DNA of 33,057 bases from an uncultured Acetatifactor sp. (lineage in GTDB: Bacteria; Bacillota; Clostridia; Lachnospirales; Lachnospiraceae): positions 1 through 33,057 of the forward strand of contig CANPYG010000027.1 of NCBI GenBank assembly GCA_947588205.1. Direction: 5' to 3'. Below, piece after piece: positions 6,488 to 12,856 of the stretch (positions are counted from its first letter, which is position 1; each line of letters opens with the position of its first letter). The notes beneath the pieces are model-generated. The model did no database searches. It was not told the origin of the DNA and was given only the letters and a program-made list of their open reading frames with translations. Made by a program: the position numbers and the translations under genes.

Positions 6488-7897
6488 TTATTCATAAATA
6501 AGCTGTGCATCCGTAACCGTTGAAGCGTCCAGGACGATATTATCATATACATTTAATCCGTACCGCGTATTGGACGCAACAATGGCATACTCGTCATTTT
6601 GGGCCAGAATATTGATCTCGCGGAAATCCGCATAGCCCTTATTCATATTATATACGCCAATCAGGGTTTCCATCCTGCTGACTGTGTAGGTCGCCTGGCT
6701 GTCGGGCATTAAGAGGACGTCCCCCATTCCAAGCACATCCGTGTCAATATAATAATCTCCCGTTTCCTCATCATAAGAATACAGGTCTGTCTCCACATAT
6801 TCAGTGGACGGGGTTCCATCCTCTAAATAGGTACGTCTCAACACGCCGTTGCTTGCGTTTGTCCCGCTCTGGGTTATGAAAGTCTCCGGCACCAGGAAAA
6901 AGTTCCTTCTGGCGATGGAGGACAACGGTATCTTAAGTCCAACCTGCTGATTCAGCAGAAGCTCAACCTCCAGAAATCTTTCGGAAATAAACGTGACCAT
7001 GGAATTATTGAATCCCAGTTGCACATAGTGGCCTCCGTCCGGGCCCACCAACATTTTAGTGGAAGCCCAGGACTCATATTGGTTCTTCTGAAAGCGGACC
7101 CTGACATAACCTTCCTTTTCCAGCATGGCGCCCTCTTCCGCCTCCACAGGTATTACAAGGTTCCATTCTTCGTTCTGCGCAAGCTTATAGATCGGATCGG
7201 ATACGGCAGCCAGTTCGATATCCGCCAGCTGCGTTTTCCCATAAGCTTTTTCATCTAAGATGTCCATCGTCACCTGTTCCGGAGTAAGACTTTCATATCC
7301 GTCCATCCAATAAGCCACAATTCCGGTGTCCGGGGCGCGGCAGGTCTGAAAGTTCCCCGCATAATCCCCTGCGCTGTTCAGGTCCTTCAGCATATTCGCG
7401 TTTGCGAGCCGAAGCACGGTGCTGGAAAGTTCGTATTTAAAATTGTAGGCGGAAGAAAAATTCTGAGGGCTGAAGCCATGCACAAAATTTACGATTTCGG
7501 ATCTAAATTCCATCAGCTGCTGCTTGCTCAGGGTATTTTCCCCAAGGCTGATGCTTTCCTGATATTCTTTAAACTGCCCCGTCTCGTCAATGGTATAGAC
7601 AACATCGCCCTTGGCCACCCGTTCCCCTTCTCTGGCATAGTAGCTTAAATACCCGGAGGTTTGCGCCGTGACGACCTGCTCATTCCTTAAGGCGATGCCG
7701 CGATAGGTTAAATTGGTGGATAAGGAGCCTTCCGTCACCTCGTAGGGTCTGGGCGGATCGGAGCGCAAATAATTCATCACGCAATAAATGACATAAACCA
7801 GTACCGCCGCAAAAATCACCATGCCGATATTCAAATTCAGGGGCTTTCTGTATCTTTTGATTCTTTTTACTTTCTGATTTCGTCTTTTCTGCGCCAA
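6488..7897 (-). CDS. HlyD-like membrane adaptor protein, orphan
   Basis: About 469 residues with a basic N-terminus, one transmembrane helix (about 26-46) and a large external part. A biotinyl/lipoyl-like stretch (about 75-105, TAQTSGYLSYYAREGERVAK then GDVVYTID) and later beta-rich segments resemble HlyD/membrane-fusion adaptors. No ABC transporter or outer-membrane partner is nearby; downstream are yggS and sepF. The frame opens with two TTG codons; TTG 7897 is 8 nt from GGAGG whereas TTG 7903 is only 2 nt away. A strong terminator lies just upstream and no convincing promoter was found between, so how it is transcribed is unclear. A specific function cannot be assigned. Confidence 0.8.
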   Translation of the reverse strand: MAQKRRNQKVKRIKRYRKPLNLNIGMVIFAAVLVYVIYCVMNYLRSDPPRPYEVTEGSLSTNLTYRGIALRNEQVVTAQTSGYLSYYAREGERVAKGDVVYTIDETGQFKEYQESISLGENTLSKQQLMEFRSEIVNFVHGFSPQNFSSAYNFKYELSSTVLRLANANMLKDLNSAGDYAGNFQTCRAPDTGIVAYWMDGYESLTPEQVTMDILDEKAYGKTQLADIELAAVSDPIYKLAQNEEWNLVIPVEAEEGAMLEKEGYVRVRFQKNQYESWASTKMLVGPDGGHYVQLGFNNSMVTFISERFLEVELLLNQQVGLKIPLSSIARRNFFLVPETFITQSGTNASNGVLRRTYLEDGTPSTEYVETDLYSYDEETGDYYIDTDVLGMGDVLLMPDSQATYTVSRMETLIGVYNMNKGYADFREINILAQNDEYAIVASNTRYGLNVYDNIVLDASTVTDAQLIYE

Positions 7898-7933
7898 AAT
7901 CAATGCCTCCAGATTCTAAACTTCTACAAGGTT

Positions 7934-7963
7934 AAAAAGCCCCGGAAGACATCCGAGGCTTTT
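7934..7963 (-). terminator. Intrinsic terminator after the P-loop protein gene
   Basis: A 12-bp stem with one G-U pair and a 5-nt loop, followed on the minus strand by TTTTT. It starts about 13 nt past the stop codon of the P-loop gene. The mispaired position is a tolerated wobble only in the minus-strand transcript, which fixes the direction. Confidence 0.85.
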
Positions 7964-7975
7964 ATGAAAAAGCTT

Positions 7976-8395
7976 TTATAAAGAAATATAAACATTCTTC
8001 TTTACACTTTCAGGAAGTTCATGCTCGTCCAGGGAAACGCTCAAAATAAAATCTACCTGAAAAGCCTTGCTCATTTTTTCAAGCTTAACGATGGTATTGC
8101 TGATATCCTTGCCCTCAAGACAGGAAATCTTTAAAAAGCTGTCAAAATACATCTGCTGCAGATCATGGTCCTGTGAAATAATGCCACTGATGAAACCTAC
8201 AAATTCATCGCTGTTATCAATCATATAATCCGATACATTGATCAGACGAACCTTATTATTCAATTCAAACATATGCTTTGTGCTCTTGTCCAGGTAAGCG
8301 ATATTACCGTCAGCACTCTTAATCTCGGTATTTACCCTATCCAATAACTGCTTTGTCTTGCCCTTTCCCTTATTGCCTACAATTAATTGAACCAT
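7976..8395 (-). CDS. Small P-loop protein of unknown function
   Basis: A 139-residue protein starting MVQLIVGNKGKGKTKQLLD, a clear Walker A (GNKGKGKT, residues 7-14). No firm Walker B aspartate or further nucleotide-binding motifs can be named; VDFILSVSLDE near the C-terminus is a hydrophobic strand followed by acidic residues. I recall close relatives in Lachnospiraceae labelled 'twitching motility protein PilT', a label this size and content do not support. It has its own perfect -10 promoter (8441-8469), an AGGAGGG site 8 nt from the ATG and its own terminator, so it is a one-gene transcript between the morphogenesis operon and the sepF cluster. Confidence 0.85.
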   Translation of the reverse strand: MVQLIVGNKGKGKTKQLLDRVNTEIKSADGNIAYLDKSTKHMFELNNKVRLINVSDYMIDNSDEFVGFISGIISQDHDLQQMYFDSFLKISCLEGKDISNTIVKLEKMSKAFQVDFILSVSLDEHELPESVKKNVYISL

Positions 8396-8440
8396 TGGAA
8401 AAACCCTCCTAAAGTATGTTTTTGTAGCTTTGATAAATCT

Positions 8441-8469
8441 ATTATAGTGTATCCTTCGTCAAAAAACAA
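8441..8469 (-). promoter_or_regulatory. Promoter of the P-loop protein gene
   Basis: On the minus strand, TTGTTT at 8464-8469, a 17-bp spacer and a perfect TATAAT at 8441-8446, placed just after the carboxypeptidase stop codon. No terminator separates it from the upstream operon, so readthrough is also possible. Confidence 0.75.
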
Positions 8470-8472
8470 CTA

Positions 8473-9453
8473 TTATTTCTCGATTTCATCCAACAAATCT
8501 AACATTTCAGTATAAAGCACATCCTTAGATGTGGAACGGAGTATCACGGAAATATACAGGGTTCCTTCCGTGTCCCTTGACAAGAGCATCAGACAATGTC
8601 CTGCAGCATTTGTTGTGCCGGTCTTCCCCCCTATCACGGTTACCTGGGAAGGGGCCTGGTAGGTTCCGTTCAGAATGCGGTTTGTCGTCTTAACGGTTAT
8701 CGCTTTTTCATTTCCATCCTTGTCGTGATAGGTTGTTTGATATTCCGTCATGCGGATGATTTCCTGAATCTGCTCATAGTGGATTGCTTCATTCATGATC
8801 AGGTACAGGTCATAGGCTGTAGTATAATGCGCTTCATCACTCAATCCGTGAGGGTTGACAAAATGGGTATTTGTGGCCCCTAATGACAACGCCTCCTTAT
8901 TCATCAGCTCCACAAAGGCTTCTACGCTCCCCGCCACGTTCTCAGCGATCATCAGGGCGACATCGTTGGCAGAATGGATAAGCATGATATGCAGGGCCTG
9001 GTTTAAGGTCATCGTATCCCCGATCTTAATACCTGCCACCTGTGCCCCTGATTCCGTGATGATGATGGCGTCCGTCGCCGTCATCATGCTGTCCAGGGAA
9101 CCGTATTTTAAGGCGACAATCGCAGTCATGATCTTAGTGATGCTTGCCGGGTACATGCGTTCATGGACATTTTTAGCATACATTGCCTCATGATGCCCGA
9201 CGTCGACAAGGAAGGCCGCGCCTGCCTGCGACATGTCCACCTGTTCGTCGTCCATGAGATTGCCCGTGACAATGCACAGATCGGAAGCAAATGTCTGTGC
9301 TACGCCCGGCTTTTGCCGGGAGATCACGTTAAAGCTGCTGATATCTGAATCCGGATTATATGGTATTTCATAGGAAACGCTGCCGCAGCCGCCAAGCATC
9401 AGGGCCATGACAAGCCCTAATGCCAGTCCGGCGAATCTATTTGTACATCTCAC
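8473..9453 (-). CDS. Lipoprotein D-alanyl-D-alanine carboxypeptidase
   Basis: A low-molecular-weight penicillin-binding protein (PBP5/DacF type) that trims the terminal D-Ala of peptidoglycan stem peptides outside the membrane. Its 326 residues have all three active-site motifs: SITK (Ser104, Lys107), SAN (Ser161, Asn163) and KTG (277-279, in GGKTGTT). The N-terminus is a lipoprotein signal with the lipobox LGGC (Cys23), so it is lipid-anchored instead of held by the usual C-terminal amphipathic helix, which is missing. The GTG start overlaps the mgsA stop by 17 nt, with GGAG about 12 nt upstream. It is the last gene of the morphogenesis operon. Confidence 0.93.
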   Translation of the reverse strand: MRCTNRFAGLALGLVMALMLGGCGSVSYEIPYNPDSDISSFNVISRQKPGVAQTFASDLCIVTGNLMDDEQVDMSQAGAAFLVDVGHHEAMYAKNVHERMYPASITKIMTAIVALKYGSLDSMMTATDAIIITESGAQVAGIKIGDTMTLNQALHIMLIHSANDVALMIAENVAGSVEAFVELMNKEALSLGATNTHFVNPHGLSDEAHYTTAYDLYLIMNEAIHYEQIQEIIRMTEYQTTYHDKDGNEKAITVKTTNRILNGTYQAPSQVTVIGGKTGTTNAAGHCLMLLSRDTEGTLYISVILRSTSKDVLYTEMLDLLDEIEK

Positions 9454-9832
9454 GCCACTCTAAATCTCCTCTGTCTAATGACTTGATCAACAGCTCTGCA
9501 GTTGCCAGATTTGTAGCAAGAGGAATATTATGCATATCACAGAGCTTGACTACATTGTTCACATCGGGTTCATGGGACTTGGGCGTCAGCGGATCGCGCA
9601 GGAAGATCACCAGATCCATCTGATTGTGCTCGATCTGGGCACCGATCTGCTGCTCACCCCCTAAATGCCCGGCGAGGAACTTATGGATATTTAAATTGGT
9701 CACTTCCTCCACAAGCCTTCCGGTTGTACCTGTCGCATAAAGCTCATTTTTACTTAAAATACCCCTGTAAGCGATGCAGAAATTCTGCATCAGTTTTTTC
9801 TTTGCATCATGTGCAATCAGCGCAATATTCAT
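9437..9832 (-). CDS. mgsA: Methylglyoxal synthase
   Basis: Converts dihydroxyacetone phosphate to methylglyoxal and phosphate, a bypass of lower glycolysis. The 131-residue protein aligns along its length with the family: MNIALIAHDAKKK, LYATGTTGRL, GGEQQIGAQI, FLRDPLTPKSHEPDV and IPLATNLATAE. The frame stays open for 95 codons upstream, but only ATG 9832 has a ribosome site (GAGAGGG, 6 nt) and gives the family N-terminus. The position of the catalytic Asp (Asp71 in Escherichia coli) is Glu60 here, and the preceding SGP is AGH. It lies between rodA and the carboxypeptidase in the cell-shape operon and overlaps the latter. Confidence 0.93.
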   Translation of the reverse strand: MNIALIAHDAKKKLMQNFCIAYRGILSKNELYATGTTGRLVEEVTNLNIHKFLAGHLGGEQQIGAQIEHNQMDLVIFLRDPLTPKSHEPDVNNVVKLCDMHNIPLATNLATAELLIKSLDRGDLEWREMYK

Positions 9833-9873
9833 GCCATACCCTCTCTCTTTCTGTTTAGTCTTACAAGCCAGCG

Positions 9874-11004
9874 CTAACAAACACCTTCCTGCCGCCTTAC
9901 CTGAAACCTTACATTCAGGACAAATCCCATGCCGATATAGGTGCTCAGTAAGGAAGTGAGCCCATAGCTGACAAATGGCAGGGGCAGCCCTGTGTTGGGG
10001 AGCAAAAAGGTCGCTACCCCTATATTTGTAAAGGTCTGGAACGCGATAAGTCCCCCCATTCCTGCCGCGATGATCGTGCCCGCCATATCCTTTGCCCGTC
10101 TGGCAATGGACATGCACTCAAGGGAAATCCCCATGAGAAGCACAATCACCACCACACATCCCTTAAATCCAAATTCTTCCCCGATCACCGTAAAAATGAA
10201 ATCCGTTTGGGATTCCGACAAGAAATTAGCGTTTTTCACCGACGTGACCTCATTGTTCTTATATCCCTTCCCATTTAATTGCCCGGAAGCGATCGCCGTA
10301 ACGGAATTCAACTGCTGATATGCCAGATCCGGATAATCCTCCGGATCAATATAAGCGAAGATTCTGTTCAGCTGATAATCCTTCAGGTGGGAGTTGATAA
10401 AATTCTTTTCCGGCTGGATCGCCAGTGCAAATACAATGGCGATGGAGGGAATCGCTACCAGCAAAATGCTTGCAACCAGTTTATAACTGACGCCCCCAAT
10501 AAACATGATAAAACAAAAAATAACAATCAGTACAATACTGGTGGACAGATCCGGCTGCTTATAAATCAGTATCCAGGGAATCAGGATCAATACGATACTG
10601 GCTGCGATTACCCGGAAGGTATTGATCTTCCCCTTATATTTCATAATAAACTGTGCAAAGAATAAAATCAACAGAATTTTTGCAATTTCTGAAGGTTGGA
10701 ACCGAAAACTTCCGATTTCAATCCATCTTTGCGCCCCCTTGCTGCTGTCCCCAAGACCGGTAAAGATAAGGGCAAGGAGCCCGAGATTGCCCAGATACAT
10801 CAGCCAGTACAGCTTTAACAGCCAGGAATAGTCAAAAAAAGCGAGAAACAGCATGATAACGATCCCGGCTATCACCCCGAAAATCTGTCTGTTCTGCACC
10901 GACGGTTCCGCGCTGCCGATGGCGAAGCATCCGATCACAGAAAGCGCAATCATCATGAGAACAAGCTTTATATCAAAATTCCGTATTTTATAATGCTTAA
11001 ACAT
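9874..11004 (-). CDS. rodA: SEDS-family peptidoglycan glycosyltransferase RodA
   Basis: The polytopic glycosyltransferase that polymerises lipid II in the elongation machinery with the class B PBP encoded upstream. The 376 residues have about ten hydrophobic segments and the family signatures GAQRWIEIGSFRFQPSEIAK, ESQTDFIFTVIGEEFGF (its TDF aspartate matches the essential RodA Asp) and NTGLPLPFVSYGLTSLLSTY. Location with mreBCD and PBP2 supports RodA over FtsW. The ribosome site AAAGGGA is 4 nt from the ATG. It begins 17 nt after minE. Confidence 0.94.
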   Translation of the reverse strand: MFKHYKIRNFDIKLVLMMIALSVIGCFAIGSAEPSVQNRQIFGVIAGIVIMLFLAFFDYSWLLKLYWLMYLGNLGLLALIFTGLGDSSKGAQRWIEIGSFRFQPSEIAKILLILFFAQFIMKYKGKINTFRVIAASIVLILIPWILIYKQPDLSTSIVLIVIFCFIMFIGGVSYKLVASILLVAIPSIAIVFALAIQPEKNFINSHLKDYQLNRIFAYIDPEDYPDLAYQQLNSVTAIASGQLNGKGYKNNEVTSVKNANFLSESQTDFIFTVIGEEFGFKGCVVVIVLLMGISLECMSIARRAKDMAGTIIAAGMGGLIAFQTFTNIGVATFLLPNTGLPLPFVSYGLTSLLSTYIGMGFVLNVRFQVRRQEGVC

Positions 11005-11021
11005 AAATCCCTTTCATCCGG

Positions 11022-11282
11022 TTATTTGTGCAGATCCAGTATGGGGATATTGGCATACAGGGAAGGCGTCTTCCCCCGGGAGCCCTTGCCCTTTGTATTG
11101 ATCTGTATCTCCATGTTGGCAGCATCAATCTTCATGTATTTTGAAATCACTCTGGCAATATCCTGTTTGATCAATGTGATCATTTCCGGCGAGCAATTTA
11201 CACGGTCGGAAATCAACAATATCTTCAGTCTGTCCCTCGCTACATCCCGGGAGCTTTTCCTGTGGAATAAAAATCTCATCAT
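11022..11282 (-). CDS. minE: Cell division topological specificity factor MinE
   Basis: An 86-residue MinE that stimulates the MinD ATPase and drives Min oscillation or patterning. It has a short basic N-terminal membrane-targeting stretch (MMRFLFHRK), the MinD-contacting region RDRLKILLISDRVNCSPEM and the C-terminal dimerisation domain. AGGAGG lies 9 nt before the first of two adjacent ATG codons. It is 13 nt from minD. MinE rather than DivIVA/MinJ implies an E. coli-like Min system. Confidence 0.95.
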   Translation of the reverse strand: MMRFLFHRKSSRDVARDRLKILLISDRVNCSPEMITLIKQDIARVISKYMKIDAANMEIQINTKGKGSRGKTPSLYANIPILDLHK

Positions 11283-11295
11283 AGCTGCACACCTC

Positions 11296-12093
11296 CTATG
11301 CTTTATGGAATATGCCCGTTACTCTGGTCCAAAAGGATATTCCTCTCTCAAAATTTAAGAAAGGAATCTCCTCTCCCATCACTCGCCTTACCACATTCGC
11401 ATATGCCTTCCCGGCCGGCGTATCGTTCCCAACCAACGGTTCTCCCTGATTGGTAGCAATGACAACATTCTCATCATCCGGAACAATTCCGATCAGCGGA
11501 ATTGCCAGAATGTCCACAACATCAGAGGAGGACATCATATCTCCCCGCTTCACCATATCCATCCGAAGACGGTTGATCACAAGATCCATCTTTTGAAAAC
11601 CATTTGCTTCCAGCAGTCCGATAATGCGGTCCGCGTCACGGATCGCGGATACCTCCGGCGTCGTGACCACCAAAGCCCTGTCGGCCCCTGCGATCGCATT
11701 TTGAAAGCCCTGTTCGATTCCCGCCGGACAATCCAAAAGAATATAGTCGAATTGCTCCTTCAGATGTTCAATGACCTTGATCATCTGACCGGGTGAAACC
11801 GCCGACTTGTCCCTGGTCTGGGCGGAAGGCATCAAATAAAGCCCCGGATTGCGTTTGTCACGGATCAGAGCCTGCTTGACGCGGCAGTTTCCCTCCACTA
11901 CGTCTACCAGGTTATAAACGATCCTGTTTTCCAGGCCCATCACGACATCCAGATTGCGCAGACCGATATCCGTATCGATCAGGCAGACCTTTTTGCCCAG
12001 CCTGGCGAGACCTGTTCCTACGTTTGCAGTTGTGGTGGTCTTACCCACACCGCCTTTCCCTGACGTGACGACAATTACCTCGGAATTACCCAT
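11296..12093 (-). CDS. minD: Septum site-determining ATPase MinD
   Basis: A membrane-binding ATPase that recruits MinC and is displaced by MinE. From ATG 12093 it has 265 residues starting MGNSEVIVVTSGKGGVGKTT, a deviant Walker A (KGGVGKT). CLIDTDIGLRNLD (switch I region), DYILLDCPAGIE (Walker B) and a C-terminal amphipathic membrane-targeting helix, ISFWTRVTGIFHKA, follow. In-frame starts at 12111 (GTG) and 12105 are rejected because the GGAGG site lies between them and ATG 12093. Confidence 0.97.
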   Translation of the reverse strand: MGNSEVIVVTSGKGGVGKTTTTANVGTGLARLGKKVCLIDTDIGLRNLDVVMGLENRIVYNLVDVVEGNCRVKQALIRDKRNPGLYLMPSAQTRDKSAVSPGQMIKVIEHLKEQFDYILLDCPAGIEQGFQNAIAGADRALVVTTPEVSAIRDADRIIGLLEANGFQKMDLVINRLRMDMVKRGDMMSSSDVVDILAIPLIGIVPDDENVVIATNQGEPLVGNDTPAGKAYANVVRRVMGEEIPFLNFERGISFWTRVTGIFHKA

Positions 12094-12170
12094 TGAATCC
12101 TCCATTTCCACCGTTATACGGTTTTCGATTAATTCGTCGTCTGCAGAGCACCTTTCCCTTATTGATAAAG

Positions 12171-12842
12171 TTAAAAGGTATCCAGCAATTCTTTTGTGAG
12201 CGGTTCAAACATGATTCGTCTGTTTTTCACAAATGCAATTTTCGGCTGTATTCTCGGCTGAATCAGCTTTTTTCTGTGTCTTTCCTTTGATTGATATTTG
12301 AAATCGCCGATCGTCAGTGACTCCGGCGCCATTTCAAGCGCTACTATGTAATGCTCTTCGTCCCCGTTTGCCCCGGCGTACGCCTTTCCATACAGGCCGC
12401 CCAGAATGATGATATTTTTAGCGGAGACCACGGAACAGCCCGGGTGTACATCCCCCAGGATAATGATGCTCGTTTCCGTTTCCAGGCTTTCGTGATTTTT
12501 CAGGCTTCCCCTGTAGAACTTTCCCTCCTCGTCCCCTGAAAGCCTCTTTTCCATGTTTTTTAAGGCTTTCAGAAAAAGCCGGTTCGTTTTCTCATCCCTG
12601 CCGACTATACAGATGACCTTCACATCGCTGCAGGCGTTAATGGTGTCCAGGATACGGATTTCTTCTTCGTCAGATACCTCCCTGCCTTCCAATGAAACCG
12701 CAACCTTAGAGCTTCCGAAGAATGCCTTTGACTGCGTAAATTTCACGGAAAGCTCCTCTAATATCTTCTCAAAGGGAACCTCGGGGTTCAATTTGATCGC
12801 TATGCCGTTCTGATAACTTTTTAAAATAACCGCTTCCCTCAT
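12171..12842 (-). CDS. minC: Septum site-determining protein MinC
   Basis: A 223-residue FtsZ inhibitor recruited by MinD. The N-terminal half is the MinC-N fold (about 1-105). The C-terminal half is the right-handed beta-helix MinC-C domain, with STSI-like turns such as TSIIILGDVHPGCSVVSAKN and IIILGGLYGKAYAGANGD. AGGAG lies 7 nt before the ATG. It starts 14 nt after the PBP2 gene and precedes minD by 77 nt (59 nt to the discarded GTG start). Confidence 0.95.
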   Translation of the reverse strand: MREAVILKSYQNGIAIKLNPEVPFEKILEELSVKFTQSKAFFGSSKVAVSLEGREVSDEEEIRILDTINACSDVKVICIVGRDEKTNRLFLKALKNMEKRLSGDEEGKFYRGSLKNHESLETETSIIILGDVHPGCSVVSAKNIIILGGLYGKAYAGANGDEEHYIVALEMAPESLTIGDFKYQSKERHRKKLIQPRIQPKIAFVKNRRIMFEPLTKELLDTF

Positions 12843-12856
12843 AGCTGTGCTCCTGA

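Noticed and set aside
7904..7934. TAGAAT as a promoter -10 for the HlyD-like gene
   Set aside because: No matching -35 (the position falls in the terminator stem), and the start would fall inside the ribosome site.
9833..10117. Extended N-terminus (95 extra codons) in the mgsA frame
   Set aside because: The extra residues are the rodA 3' region read in another frame; the methylglyoxal synthase N-terminus and a good ribosome site are at 9832.
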